64,000 nt of DNA from Xanthobacteraceae bacterium (GTDB taxonomy: Bacteria > Pseudomonadota > Alphaproteobacteria > Rhizobiales > Xanthobacteraceae), in assembly GCA_022844485.1 (NCBI GenBank), contig JALHLQ010000001.1, positions 310,001 through 374,000 of the forward strand, written 5' to 3'. A program made the position numbers and the translations under genes. The notes below the pieces were generated by a model, which was not told where the DNA came from, searched no databases, and saw only the letters and a program-made list of their open reading frames with translations. Shown here in pieces: positions 9,446 to 17,634 of the stretch (the first letter of the stretch is position 1; each line of letters opens with the position of its first letter).

Positions 9446-10093
9446 CTATTGCCCGCGCTCCGCAAGCAGCCGCGCGATCGCCGCGCGCAGCTCTGCGATC
9501 CCCGCGCCCTTGCGCGACGACGTTGCCAGCACTTCCGGATACGCGGCGGGACGTTTGAGGATGGCAGCGGCTGTCTTCTCGATCAAGGTCTGAAGCTCGG
9601 CATCGCTCGCCTGGTCCGCCTTGGTGAGCACGATCTGGTAGCTTACCGCCGCGTCGTCCAGCGTTTTGAGCACGCTCTCGTCGGCGGCCTTCAATCCGTG
9701 CCGCGCATCGACGAGCACATAGACGCGTGCGAGCGCGGGACGGCCTGCGAGGTAGGCGTGGATCAGCTCCGTCCACGCCTCCACCTTCGCCTTCGGCGCT
9801 TCGGCAAAGCCGTATCCCGGCATGTCGACGATGAAAAACGGCCCGCCGCCGCTGAAGAACACCAGTTCCTGCGTGCGTCCCGGCGTGTGCGAGGTGCGCG
9901 CCAGCGCCTTGCGGTTGGTCAGCGCATTGATCAGCGATGATTTGCCGACATTCGACCGCCCGGCAAAGGCGATTTCGACCCCCTGCATCCGCGGGAGGGC
10001 ATCGACCGATCCGGCGGCGGCGACGAAGTCCCATTCAGCGGCGAAAATCTGCCGGCCGGCCGACATTTCCCGGGAGGTGAAGGGCCCGCGCAT
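9446..10093 (-). CDS. engB: Ribosome biogenesis GTP-binding protein YihA/YsxC/EngB
   Basis: 215 aa small GTPase needed for assembly of the large ribosomal subunit. G1 is G-R-S-N-V-G-K-S-S, the G2 region is T-P-G-R-T-Q, G3 is D-M-P-G-Y-G, G4 is T-K-A-D and G5 is T-S-S-R-K-G. All five are intact and length is normal. It lies downstream of yidC in the rpmH operon, so ribosomal protein L34, RNase P protein, the membrane insertase and this assembly GTPase are likely transcribed together. Confidence 0.95.
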   Translation of the reverse strand: MRGPFTSREMSAGRQIFAAEWDFVAAAGSVDALPRMQGVEIAFAGRSNVGKSSLINALTNRKALARTSHTPGRTQELVFFSGGGPFFIVDMPGYGFAEAPKAKVEAWTELIHAYLAGRPALARVYVLVDARHGLKAADESVLKTLDDAAVSYQIVLTKADQASDAELQTLIEKTAAAILKRPAAYPEVLATSSRKGAGIAELRAAIARLLAERGQ

Positions 10094-10135
10094 TCGTTTT
10101 TCTCCCGCCTGAACGCGCCGTCCGCTTCGAAGACG

Positions 10136-11959
10136 CTACTCGGTCTTCTTCTTGCCGAGGAACTGCTCCTTCAGATTATCCCACAGCTCGATCTTCGCGC
10201 CGTGCTTGCGCATGATCACGCTCTGCTGGACGATCGACAGGAAGTTGTTCCAGGCCCAGTAGATCACGAGCCCGGCCGAGAAGCTCGCCAGCATGAAGGT
10301 GAAGATGATCGGCATCCAGTCGAAGATCATCTTCTGGGTCGGGTCCGGCGGCGCCGGATTGAGCTTCATTTGAATCCACATCGTGATGCCCATGATGATC
10401 GGCCACACGCCGAGCATCAGGAACGGCCCGAGCACCGGCACCACCGAGGGATCCCACGGGATCAGTCCGAACAGGTTGAAGATCGTCGTCGGGTCGGGCG
10501 CGGAGAGATCGCGGATCCAGCCGAAGAACGGCGCGTGCCGCATTTCGATCGTGACGAACAGCACCTTGTACAGCGCGAAGAACACCGGGATCTGGATGAT
10601 GATCGGCAGGCAGCCCGCGAGCGGATTGATCTTCTCGCGCTTGTAGAGCTCCATCAGCTCCTGCTGCTGCTTCATCTTGTCGTCGGCATAGCGGTCGCGA
10701 AGCGCCATCATCTGCGGCTGCACGGCTTTCATCTTCGCCATCGACGCGTAGGATTTGTTCGCCAGCGGGAAGAAGACGATCTTGATCAGAACGGTCACGA
10801 TCAGGATGGCGACGCCGAAATTGCCCACCCAGCGGTAGATCCAGTCCATCAGGAGGAAGAGCGGCTTGGTGATGAAATAGAACCAGCCCCAGTCGATCAG
10901 GAGTTCGAACCGGTTCAGTCCCAGTTGCCGGTCGTACAGGTCGACGGCGTCGACCTCCTTGGCGCCTGCGAACAGGTGGGTGGTTGTCGATGTGCTGGCG
11001 CCCGGCGCAAGCGCGCGCGCTTCCCCAAGGTAATCGGTTTGATAGGTCTTCAGCGTGCCCGCCTGGCCATAGGAGAACCGCGTCTTCAGCGGCGCCTTGG
11101 GATCGGGGAGCAGCGTCGCCGCCCAATACTTGTCGGTGATCCCGAGCCAGGCATTCGTCACGTCGAAGGTGACCGTCTTCTGGTCTTCGATGTTCTTGTA
11201 GGTGTATTCCTGCAGCCCTTTCTCACCCATCACGCCGATCAGGCCTTCGTGCAGGATGTAGAAGCCTTCCACTTTCGGGGTGCCGTGCCGTGACACGAGA
11301 CCGAACGGAAACAGCGTGACGGTCGCGCCGCCTTGATTGGTCACGTCGTCTCTGACGGAGAACAGATACCGGTCGTCGAGCGAGATGGTGCGCCGGAAAA
11401 CGAGTCCTTGGCCGTTGTCCCACGCGAGCGTCACCGCCCGGCCGATCCCCAGCGTGCCGGCGCCCTCCTGCCGCCACGACGTGTCGGGGCCGGGAAGCCG
11501 GAGATCGGCGCCGGCCTGGGAGACCCAGCCAAATTCGGCATAGAACGGATTGGGGCTTCCCGAAGGGGAGAGCAGCACGATCGGGGGCGACGTCGGATTG
11601 ACGGTCTCGCGGTACTGGACGAGCGAGAGATCGTCGATCCGTGCACCCGTGAGATTGACCGAGCCGCGCAGGCGCGGCGTGTCGATCGCGATCCGCGATG
11701 TATTGGCCACTACCGCTTGTCGTGAAAGGGGCTGGGAAGGGACCACCCCCGGCTGGGCCGGCGCTTGCGCCGTTCCAGGCTGGGGAGTGGCTTGGGGGGC
11801 AGGGCGTCCATCAGCGGTCGGCGGAGCCTGCTGCGTTTGCTGCTGAGGCTGGGCCTGCCGCTGCTTGTCCACCATTGGCTGGCCGAAGAAATACTGCCAC
11901 ACGACCAAGACGAGCGCCGATAACGCGATGGCGAGGAGTGTGTTTTTTTGATCGGTCAT
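10136..11959 (-). CDS. yidC: Membrane protein insertase YidC
   Basis: 607 aa. A first transmembrane helix (L-L-A-I-A-L-S-A-L-V-L-V-V-W-Q-Y) is followed by a Pro/Gln-rich linker, the large periplasmic beta-domain, and a C-terminal bundle of five helices with N-P-L-A-G-C-L-P-I-I-I-Q-I-P-V-F and a positively charged cytoplasmic loop K-M-K-Q-Q-Q-E. It inserts membrane proteins alone or with SecYEG. Length fits the long Gram-negative form. It starts 10 bp after rnpA; 42 bp separate it from engB. Confidence 0.97.
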   Translation of the reverse strand: MTDQKNTLLAIALSALVLVVWQYFFGQPMVDKQRQAQPQQQTQQAPPTADGRPAPQATPQPGTAQAPAQPGVVPSQPLSRQAVVANTSRIAIDTPRLRGSVNLTGARIDDLSLVQYRETVNPTSPPIVLLSPSGSPNPFYAEFGWVSQAGADLRLPGPDTSWRQEGAGTLGIGRAVTLAWDNGQGLVFRRTISLDDRYLFSVRDDVTNQGGATVTLFPFGLVSRHGTPKVEGFYILHEGLIGVMGEKGLQEYTYKNIEDQKTVTFDVTNAWLGITDKYWAATLLPDPKAPLKTRFSYGQAGTLKTYQTDYLGEARALAPGASTSTTTHLFAGAKEVDAVDLYDRQLGLNRFELLIDWGWFYFITKPLFLLMDWIYRWVGNFGVAILIVTVLIKIVFFPLANKSYASMAKMKAVQPQMMALRDRYADDKMKQQQELMELYKREKINPLAGCLPIIIQIPVFFALYKVLFVTIEMRHAPFFGWIRDLSAPDPTTIFNLFGLIPWDPSVVPVLGPFLMLGVWPIIMGITMWIQMKLNPAPPDPTQKMIFDWMPIIFTFMLASFSAGLVIYWAWNNFLSIVQQSVIMRKHGAKIELWDNLKEQFLGKKKTE

Positions 11960-11969
11960 TATCCGGCTT

Positions 11970-12332
11970 TCATCCGCCCCGATCGGTCCCTCGGGGCCTC
12001 GCGCGATCCCTGCGCCCCGCCTTACGAAAAACCATCGCGAACTCGGTCATCAAATCCTCGAACGGCACCGCCAGCGCAGCGCGGCGTCCGATCAGCACAT
12101 AGTCGTACCCGGCCTGCCAGCAGCACGCGTCCGAGCGTCGCACGGCCTCGCGGAGGCGCCGCCGGACCCTGTTCCGCTCCACCGCCGTGCCGATCCTTTT
12201 CGACACGGTGAACCCGACCCGGGGCGGCCCGAGGTCGCCTCGCGAGCGCGCCTGAAGGACGAAGGAATTGCCCGCAATCTTCAATCCGGACCCGGCGGCA
12301 ACGAAGTCGGCTCGTCGTCTGAGACGGTCCAC
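11970..12332 (-). CDS. rnpA: Ribonuclease P protein component
   Basis: 120 aa from GTG 12330-12332 (V-D-R-L-R-R-R-A-D-F). This start is chosen because family members begin with this segment; the longer open frame would run back through rpmH. It assists the catalytic RNA in 5' maturation of tRNAs. The family signature R-N-R-V-R-R-R-L-R-E-A lies in the middle, preceded by G-F-T-V-S-K-R-I-G-T-A. It begins 13 bp downstream of the rpmH stop, as in most bacteria. Confidence 0.92.
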   Translation of the reverse strand: MDRLRRRADFVAAGSGLKIAGNSFVLQARSRGDLGPPRVGFTVSKRIGTAVERNRVRRRLREAVRRSDACCWQAGYDYVLIGRRAALAVPFEDLMTEFAMVFRKAGRRDRARPRGTDRGG

Positions 12333-12345
12333 CGGCGCCCGACGC

Positions 12346-12480
12346 TCAGGCGCTGAGCCGCTTACGTCCCCGACTGCGGCGCGCATTGACGACCTTGCGG
12401 CCACCGGTGGTGGCCATGCGGGTCCGAAACCCATGGCGGCGCTTGCGCACCAGCTTGCTCGGTTGATAGGTCCGCTTCAC
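12346..12480 (-). CDS. rpmH: Ribosomal protein bL34
   Basis: 44 aa from GTG at 12478-12480: [10 protein letters not shown] then [11 protein letters not shown] and ending R-G-R-K-R-L-S-A, an unmistakable bL34. The frame remains open upstream but nothing there is L34-like. A G-G-A-G ribosome site lies about ten bases upstream. It is the first gene of the rnpA-yidC-engB operon; a promoter is visible about 110-135 bp upstream. Confidence 0.97.
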   Translation of the reverse strand: MKRTYQPSKLVRKRRHGFRTRMATTGGRKVVNARRSRGRKRLSA

Positions 12481-12533
12481 GGTGGTGTCTCCGCTCGTCG
12501 CCGAAGCATCGGATAAGGATGACGCCGCATCTG

Positions 12534-12547
12534 GTCCGCATGCGGAC
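12534..12547. repeat. Perfect 14-bp palindrome in the rpmH leader
   Basis: GTCCGCA directly followed by its reverse complement TGCGGAC, about 40 bp downstream of the predicted -10. It could be an operator or form a leader hairpin in the mRNA; nothing else in the sequence decides this. Confidence 0.45.
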
Positions 12548-12585
12548 ACCCGAGCGAAAACGTTCGGCCGGCGCGAGGTCGCGCG

Positions 12586-12615
12586 CTTATACGAGAGGGG
12601 CCGCCGCCTCGTCAA
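12586..12615 (-). promoter_or_regulatory. Sigma-70-type promoter of the rpmH operon
   Basis: On the minus strand TTGACG (12610-12615) and TATAAG (12586-12591) are separated by 18 bp. Both hexamers are close to consensus and lie in the only non-coding stretch upstream of rpmH. This predicts a leader of roughly 100 nt. Confidence 0.6.
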
Positions 12616-12724
12616 TGCGCCAGTGCCGGCGATCATGAGACTTCTCACAAGGCGGTGACACGCCGCGCGCCGGCCGCGGGCTCGTGTATAGCTGACGTCG
12701 GCCCTCTGGACTCTCGACGCATGC

Positions 12725-13531
12725 ATGACCCCCACGTCTGAACGCACAAGCATGAGCCATCGCCATTCTCGCGGCCGCAATCTCGCGCGGTACATCCCCG
12801 TGGTGATCATTGGTCTCGCCATGGTCGGCGTCCTGGCGATGGGATGGCATCGGCATCTCTCGCTCGAGAGCCTGGTGAAGCACCGGTCCGCCCTCGAGGA
12901 ATTCGTCAGTTCGCACGCGCTCGGCGCGCTTTCGGCATTTATCGGGATCTACATCGTGGCGGTCGCGCTTTCGATGCCCGGGGCTGTGTTCCTGACCATC
13001 GCGGGAGGCTTTCTCTTTGGCTGGCTCGTGGGCGGGGGGATGGCGCTGATTGGGGCCTCCATCGGGGCCGGCGCGATCTTTCTCATCGCCTCGAGCGCGT
13101 TCGGCGGCGTCCTGATGCGCCGCCCCAACCCCTTGGTTGCGAGAGTAGCCGAAGGGTTTCACGCCAACGCCTTCAGCTATCTCCTGTTTTTGCGTTTGGT
13201 TCCGGTCTTTCCGTTTTGGCTGGTGAATCTCGCGGCGGCGCTTGTCGGAATCCGCCTGTCCACCTTCATGGCCGCAACGGTGATCGGCATTATTCCCGGC
13301 ACGTTCGCCTACGCATCCCTGGGGGCGGGTCTGGACAGCGTGATCGCCGCGCAGGAAGCCGCATTCCGCCAGTGCGTGAATGCCGGGCGCGCCGATTGCC
13401 GCCTCGATTTCGATCTCGGTGCGGCCTTCACGCCGCAAATGATCGGAGCGCTCGTCGCGTTGGGATTTGTGGGGCTGGTCCCGATCGCTCTGAAACGGTT
13501 GCGGAAGACCCCCTCGGATTTGGCGCCTTGA
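12725..13531 (+). CDS. TVP38/TMEM64-family (VTT domain) membrane protein
   Basis: 268 aa, five to six hydrophobic segments. The VTT-domain core is visible: [16 protein letters not shown], the glycine-rich re-entrant region, and [14 protein letters not shown], the conserved R-x-x-P-x-x-P segment. DedA/VTT proteins are linked to lipid-carrier flipping and membrane homeostasis; the substrate here is unknown. Sixteen bp upstream of a pyridine-nucleotide-disulfide oxidoreductase, a pairing often seen in bacteria, suggesting one transcript. Confidence 0.82.
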   Translation: MTPTSERTSMSHRHSRGRNLARYIPVVIIGLAMVGVLAMGWHRHLSLESLVKHRSALEEFVSSHALGALSAFIGIYIVAVALSMPGAVFLTIAGGFLFGWLVGGGMALIGASIGAGAIFLIASSAFGGVLMRRPNPLVARVAEGFHANAFSYLLFLRLVPVFPFWLVNLAAALVGIRLSTFMAATVIGIIPGTFAYASLGAGLDSVIAAQEAAFRQCVNAGRADCRLDFDLGAAFTPQMIGALVALGFVGLVPIALKRLRKTPSDLAP

Positions 13532-13547
13532 GAACGGAGGGAGAGGG

Positions 13548-14969
13548 ATGGAAACGCTGACGCCCGATCTCTGTGTGATCGGCGCGGGATCGGGCGGTTT
13601 ATCGGTCGCGGCGGCGGCCGCCGCCATGGGCGTGCCCGTCGTGCTGATCGAGAAAGGCAAGATGGGGGGCGATTGCCTGAACTATGGCTGCGTCCCCTCC
13701 AAGGCCCTGCTCGCGGCCGCCAAGCGCGCCGCTGCGTTTTCCGCCGAAGGCTTCGGCATTGCGCCGCATCGGCCGGACATCGATTTTGCCGAGGTGCACG
13801 CCCATGTGCATCGCGTGATTGCGGCCATCGCGCCCACCGATTCCAGGGAGCGTTTCGCCGCTCTTGGCGTGCGGGTGATCGAAGGCGCGGCGCGCTTCGC
13901 CGACGCGGCAACGGTCGCGGTCGGCGACGGCATCGAAGTCAAAGCCCGTCGTTTCGTCATCGCGACAGGTTCCGCCCCCGCCGTGCCGCCGATCGCCGGT
14001 CTTGCCGGGACGCGCTATCTCACCAACGAGACGATCTTCGAACTCACGCAATGTCCCGATCATCTCATCGTCATCGGCGCGGGCCCGATCGGCTTGGAGA
14101 TGGCGCAAGCCTTCCGCCGGCTCGGCGCCGCGGTGACGGTGCTCGAGGCCATGCAGCCGCTCGCCAAGGACGATCCGGAATGCGCGGCCGTCGTGCTCGA
14201 CCGCCTCGCGCGCGAAGGCGTCGTCATTCATGCGGGCGTGAAGGTTGTGCGCGTCGAGGCAGCCGGTCCGAACCTTCGCGTCCTCGTCGAGCGCGAAGGG
14301 AAAGCGGACACGATCGAGGGCAGTCACCTGCTGGTTGCCGCCGGCCGCAGACCGGCGATCGAGGGCCTTGATCTCGAAAAGGCGGGAATCGAATTCACCC
14401 GCCAAGGCGTGGTCGTGGACAAGCGGCTGCGCACGACCAACAGGAGAGTTTACGCCATCGGCGACGTGGCCGGCGGGCTTCAGTTCACCCACGCCGCCAA
14501 CTATCATGCGGGCCTCGTGATCCGGAACGCATTGTTCCGCCTGCCCGTGAAGGTGGACAACGCCAACATTCCCTGGGTCACCTATACCGATCCCGAACTC
14601 GCCCAGATCGGCCTGACCGAGGCCGAGGCGCGCAAGAAGCATAGCGAGATACGCCTCTTGCGCTGGCCCTTTCACGAAAACGACCGCGCGCAGGCCGAAC
14701 GCGAGACGCACGGCCATATCAAAGTTGTGACACGAAGGAATGGGACCATCCTGGGCGCGACGATCGTCGGGGCGAATGCCGGGGAACTGATCGCGCCATG
14801 GGCCTTGGCGATGAATCAGGGGCTGAACATCCGGGCGTTCGCTGGTATGGTTCTGCCCTATCCGACGCTTTCGGAGGTGAGCAAACGCGCCGCCATCACG
14901 TTCCTCCTGCCGAGCTTGGCCAATCCGTGGCTGCCGCGCATCCTGTCATGGCTGCGGCGGCTGGGGTGA
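13548..14969 (+). CDS. FAD-dependent pyridine nucleotide-disulfide oxidoreductase, mercuric-reductase-like
   Basis: 473 aa. N-terminal FAD site G-A-G-S-G-G-L, redox-active disulfide in C-L-N-Y-G-C-V-P-S-K, second dinucleotide fold G-A-G-P-I-G-L-E-M, the FAD-ribityl segment Y-A-I-G-D-V-A-G-G, and a C-terminal dimerisation domain. The C-terminal active-site region reads L-P-Y-P-T-L-S-E-V rather than the H-P-H-P-T-x-S-E of lipoamide dehydrogenases, and the vicinal cysteines of true MerA are missing. A general thiol or quinone reductase acting with the adjacent VTT protein is more likely than mercury resistance. Ribosome site GGAGGGAGAGGG precedes ATG. Confidence 0.85.
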   Translation: METLTPDLCVIGAGSGGLSVAAAAAAMGVPVVLIEKGKMGGDCLNYGCVPSKALLAAAKRAAAFSAEGFGIAPHRPDIDFAEVHAHVHRVIAAIAPTDSRERFAALGVRVIEGAARFADAATVAVGDGIEVKARRFVIATGSAPAVPPIAGLAGTRYLTNETIFELTQCPDHLIVIGAGPIGLEMAQAFRRLGAAVTVLEAMQPLAKDDPECAAVVLDRLAREGVVIHAGVKVVRVEAAGPNLRVLVEREGKADTIEGSHLLVAAGRRPAIEGLDLEKAGIEFTRQGVVVDKRLRTTNRRVYAIGDVAGGLQFTHAANYHAGLVIRNALFRLPVKVDNANIPWVTYTDPELAQIGLTEAEARKKHSEIRLLRWPFHENDRAQAERETHGHIKVVTRRNGTILGATIVGANAGELIAPWALAMNQGLNIRAFAGMVLPYPTLSEVSKRAAITFLLPSLANPWLPRILSWLRRLG

Positions 14970-14981
14970 GGGCGCGTGCCG

Positions 14982-16451
14982 ATGAGTGATCCCCGCTCTG
15001 AAAGCCTGGCGTCCCTCGCGGATCGCGCGCCGATGGGTCTGTCCGCCAAGCTGCTGGTGCTCACGGTCGCCTTCGTGATGCTGGCCGAAATCCTGATTTA
15101 CGTGCCTTCCATCGCCAATTTCCGCCTGAATTGGCTGCGCGACAAGCTGGCCTCCGCGCACACCGCCGCCCTCGTTCTCGATGCCGCTCCGAGCGGAATG
15201 GTTCCGGAGAACCTAACGCGCGAAATCCTCGACAGCATTGGCGCCAAATTCGTCGCCATGAAGATCGGCCAGCAGCGCCGGCTGCTCGCGGTCTCCGAAT
15301 TCCCGCTTGCGATCCACCAGGATGTGGATGTGCGCACGGTGACCTGGTGGCGCGCCATCTTCGATGCGTTCGCAACCTTTGCGCGGGAGGACGAGCACCT
15401 CATCCGCGCGGTCGGTCCGGCGCCGATGGGCGGCGACTTCGTGGAAATCGTCGTCGAGGCGGGACCTTTGCGCAAGGCGCTGCTCACCTATTCGCGCAAC
15501 ATCCTTCTCCTGTCGGTCGTCATCTCGGCTTTCAGCGCCGCGCTCGTCTATCTGGCGCTGCATTATCTGTTCGTGCGGCCGATGCGGCGCGTCACCGAAA
15601 ACATGATATCGTTCAGGCAGGATCCCGAGGACGCGAGCAAGGTCATCGCGCCGTCCGCGCGGCGGGACGAGATCGGCATCGCCGAGCGCGAGCTCGCGCA
15701 GATGCAGAACGACATCGCCTCGATGCTGCATCAGAGGAGCCGGCTGGCCGCGCTCGGGCTCGCGGTGTCGAAGATCAATCATGATCTGCGCAATCTCCTC
15801 GCGTCCGCGCAGCTCTTCTCCGATCGCCTTGCCAGCATCACCGATCCGCAGGTGCAGCGTTTCGCGCCGAAGCTGATGCATGCGCTGCAGCGGGCGATCG
15901 CGCTGTGTCAGTCGACCCTCTCCTACGGGCAGGCGAAGGAGCCGCCGCCGGAACGGCGGCCGTTGCAGGTGGAAACCCTCGTCTCCGAGGTGCGCGACAC
16001 GCTCGGGCTTGCATCGGAAGGCCCGGTGAGCTGGGTCAGCGCCATCGAGCGCGGCTTGAGCATCGACGCCGATCCCGACCAGCTCTTCCGCGTGCTGCTC
16101 AATCTCGCGCGCAATTCATTGCAGGCGCTCGAGAGCCGCGGCGCCGGCGATCCGAACCGCGACCAGATCCGCGTGACCGGGCGGCGTGAGGGCTCGGTCA
16201 CGGTGATCGAGCTCTCCGACACCGGCCCAGGCCTGACGCCGAAGGCGCGCGAGCACCTCTTCGAAGCGTTTCAAAGCTCGACGCGGCCCGGCGGCGCCGG
16301 GCTTGGGCTCGCCATCGCGTCCGAACTCGTGCGCGCGCATGGCGGCGAGATCGTGCTCGTCGAGGGCACGATCGGCGCGACGTTCCGGATTTCGGTTCCC
16401 GATCGCGCGGTGAATCTCGCCAGCCGCCGCACCGAGCGCGTGCGGGCGTGA
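14982..16451 (+). CDS. Membrane sensor histidine kinase without a neighbouring response regulator
   Basis: 489 aa from ATG 14982; a GTG six bases earlier is possible. Transmembrane segments at about 22-42 and 170-192 enclose a periplasmic sensor of about 130 residues, then a HAMP region. The histidine motif is S-K-I-N-H-D-L-R-N-L-L, the N-D-L-R variant found in NtrB-like kinases, followed by N-box N-L-A-R-N-S, D-T-G-P-G-L and G-G-A-G-L-G-L-A-I. No response regulator is next to it. It starts 12 bp after the flavoenzyme gene, so they may share a transcript. The signal is unknown. Confidence 0.85.
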   Translation: MSDPRSESLASLADRAPMGLSAKLLVLTVAFVMLAEILIYVPSIANFRLNWLRDKLASAHTAALVLDAAPSGMVPENLTREILDSIGAKFVAMKIGQQRRLLAVSEFPLAIHQDVDVRTVTWWRAIFDAFATFAREDEHLIRAVGPAPMGGDFVEIVVEAGPLRKALLTYSRNILLLSVVISAFSAALVYLALHYLFVRPMRRVTENMISFRQDPEDASKVIAPSARRDEIGIAERELAQMQNDIASMLHQRSRLAALGLAVSKINHDLRNLLASAQLFSDRLASITDPQVQRFAPKLMHALQRAIALCQSTLSYGQAKEPPPERRPLQVETLVSEVRDTLGLASEGPVSWVSAIERGLSIDADPDQLFRVLLNLARNSLQALESRGAGDPNRDQIRVTGRREGSVTVIELSDTGPGLTPKAREHLFEAFQSSTRPGGAGLGLAIASELVRAHGGEIVLVEGTIGATFRISVPDRAVNLASRRTERVRA

Positions 16452-16452
16452 A

Positions 16453-16480
16453 CTTGCCAAGCGAAAAGGAAGCCTATAGC
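16453..16480 (+). promoter_or_regulatory. Probable promoter of tRNA-Arg
   Basis: CTTGCC (16453-16458), 16 bp, then TATAGC (16475-16480), ending 22 bp before the mature tRNA start. Moderate match to sigma-70 hexamers, supported by position. Confidence 0.4.
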
Positions 16481-16502
16481 TATCTGCCGCGATCCCAACA
16501 AA

Positions 16503-16579
16503 GCGCCCGTAGCTCAGCTGGATAGAGCACCAGACTACGAATCTGGGGGTCAGGAGTTCGAATCTCTTCGGGCGCGCCA
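16503..16579 (+). tRNA. tRNA-Arg (anticodon ACG), CCA encoded
   Basis: A full cloverleaf can be drawn. The acceptor stem GCGCCCG pairs with CGGGCGC. The D-arm carries A-G-C-T-C-A-G. The anticodon stem CCAGA/TCTGG closes a loop CTACGAA with anticodon ACG at 16537-16539. The T-loop is TTCGAAT, and the 3' end is G-CCA. ACG reads CGT/CGC/CGA after deamination of A34. The gene marks the left edge of a patch with toxin-antitoxin genes and mobile-element remnants, a common insertion context. Confidence 0.97.
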
Positions 16580-16680
16580 AATCTAAGCCGTAAGTTGCCG
16601 TCTCTATGATCCCGTCGCCTTGGTTGCGACGCCGTGAAGCTGAAGATCCGCCGTTTCATAGTCAAGGCGATGAGAGGCGG

Positions 16681-16708
16681 CGCTGATGTTCGAATCGTGC
16701 CCGCCAAC
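16681..16708 (+). other. tRNA-3'-end-like fragment downstream of tRNA-Arg
   Basis: GTTCGAATC followed by GTGCCCGCCA resembles a T-arm plus acceptor end with CCA, about 105 bp after the intact tRNA, but no matching 5' half is present. It may be the leftover of an integration event at the tRNA. The similarity is short and could be chance. Confidence 0.3.
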
Positions 16709-17229
16709 TATGACTCCAGCATTCGCTGGATCACGTGCATCGGCAGCACTAGGCGGAGCGAGTCCGGCAGGCGCACGAATCCGTTTCCTTCATAGAAGGC
16801 AGCGGCACGCTCATTGAGCGCGTCTACAACCAGCATTGATGAGCCGACCGTGTCCGCACTCCGATAAGCGCGGCGCACCGCGTCGGCGATAAGCATCGCG
16901 CCCAGCCGCTCGCCCTGCCGGGCTTCCGAAACCGCAAGACGTCCGATGAGCGTGGCACTGACGAGCGGATAACGCGGGATGTGCTTACGGGCGGCGGCAG
17001 GAACGTCGCCCTGCGGTAGTCCCGTAGCACACAGTGTATAGTAGCCGAGAATGACGTTTGGCTTCTCTGGTTCGACGAGGATGAAAACACCGTTTGCCTT
17101 ACGCCGGACATCCTGGCTCGCCTGTGTCCATAGGTAACGATCGAGGCTATCGACGCCACAGGAAAAACCGTTCCTTCCATGGTGTGACGCAAGCGCTTCG
17201 ATCCTCAAATCCGACCGAGTTGCCGCCAT
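16708..17229 (-). CDS. GNAT acetyltransferase toxin of a TacAT-type toxin-antitoxin pair
   Basis: 173 aa. GNAT fold with acetyl-CoA loop R-L-A-V-S-E-A-R-Q-G-E-R-L-G-A and the later A-A-F-Y-E-G-N-G-F, where the tyrosine is in the usual catalytic position. The N-terminal C-G-V-D-S-L-D-R-Y-L is typical of TacT/AtaT toxins, which acetylate the amino acid on charged tRNAs and block translation. It lies two bases after a DUF1778 antitoxin gene on the same strand, the standard antitoxin-toxin order. The target tRNA cannot be told from sequence. Confidence 0.85.
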   Translation of the reverse strand: MAATRSDLRIEALASHHGRNGFSCGVDSLDRYLWTQASQDVRRKANGVFILVEPEKPNVILGYYTLCATGLPQGDVPAAARKHIPRYPLVSATLIGRLAVSEARQGERLGAMLIADAVRRAYRSADTVGSSMLVVDALNERAAAFYEGNGFVRLPDSLRLVLPMHVIQRMLES

Positions 17230-17231
17230 GA

Positions 17232-17537
17232 TTAGGACGCAACGCGGCGCTTGTGCTCCGCCAGCGCGCGCACAAGCCGCTCGCTCGGCTCGGGCGGATT
17301 AATGAGCGCGTCAAAAAATGCTTTGCGGTCACGATCAGACAGCACAAGGGTCTCATGCTCGGCGATCGTCCGGCGCGCCGTGTCAGTGAGCGCGGTCACG
17401 CAGAAATCGCTAACCTTACGCCGCGACAGATATGCGGCCTGTTCGATAAGGTCCTTCGTCTCTTCATCAAGCCGGAATCCGAGACGCTCGACGCGACCCG
17501 GCATCTCCCGTTCGGTCTTGGCCTGCTTGCGCGGCAT
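17232..17537 (-). CDS. DUF1778 (TacA-type) antitoxin
   Basis: 101 aa from ATG 17535-17537, chosen because AGGAG (17546-17550 on the opposite strand) sits eight bases upstream and the longer frame would start inside the promoter. The N-terminal ribbon-helix-helix segment reads R-L-G-F-R-L-D-E-E-T-K-D-L-I-E-Q-A-A followed by R-R-K-V-S-D-F. The C-terminal tail L-S-D-R-D-R-K-A-F-F-D-A-L is the toxin-neutralising part in this family. It pairs with the GNAT toxin downstream and probably represses their shared promoter. Confidence 0.87.
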   Translation of the reverse strand: MPRKQAKTEREMPGRVERLGFRLDEETKDLIEQAAYLSRRKVSDFCVTALTDTARRTIAEHETLVLSDRDRKAFFDALINPPEPSERLVRALAEHKRRVAS

Positions 17538-17561
17538 CCGGGCTACTCCTGGTGGGACATC

Positions 17562-17602
17562 TACTATGTTAACAATGTACGTCATATAGACTAACAAGTC
17601 AA
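17562..17602 (-). promoter_or_regulatory. Promoter and probable operator of the GNAT/DUF1778 pair
   Basis: Minus-strand TTGACT (17597-17602) and TACATT (17574-17579) are 17 bp apart. The region 17562-17579 is an imperfect dyad centred on T-G-T-T-A-A-C-A with outer TAC/GTA arms, overlapping the -10. This is where a ribbon-helix-helix antitoxin would be expected to bind for autoregulation. Confidence 0.55.
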
Positions 17603-17634
17603 GGTAGCGCTTAGCGGCCTATGGTGTGCCGAAT

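Noticed and set aside
12481-12822. N-terminal extension of bL34 upstream of 12480
   Set aside because: bL34 is 44-46 aa in nearly all bacteria, and the extension covers the promoter and leader palindrome.
13548-14969. Mercuric reductase (merA)
   Set aside because: The C-L-N-Y-G-C disulfide is present but the C-terminal vicinal cysteines and an N-terminal HMA domain are missing, and there are no other mer genes.
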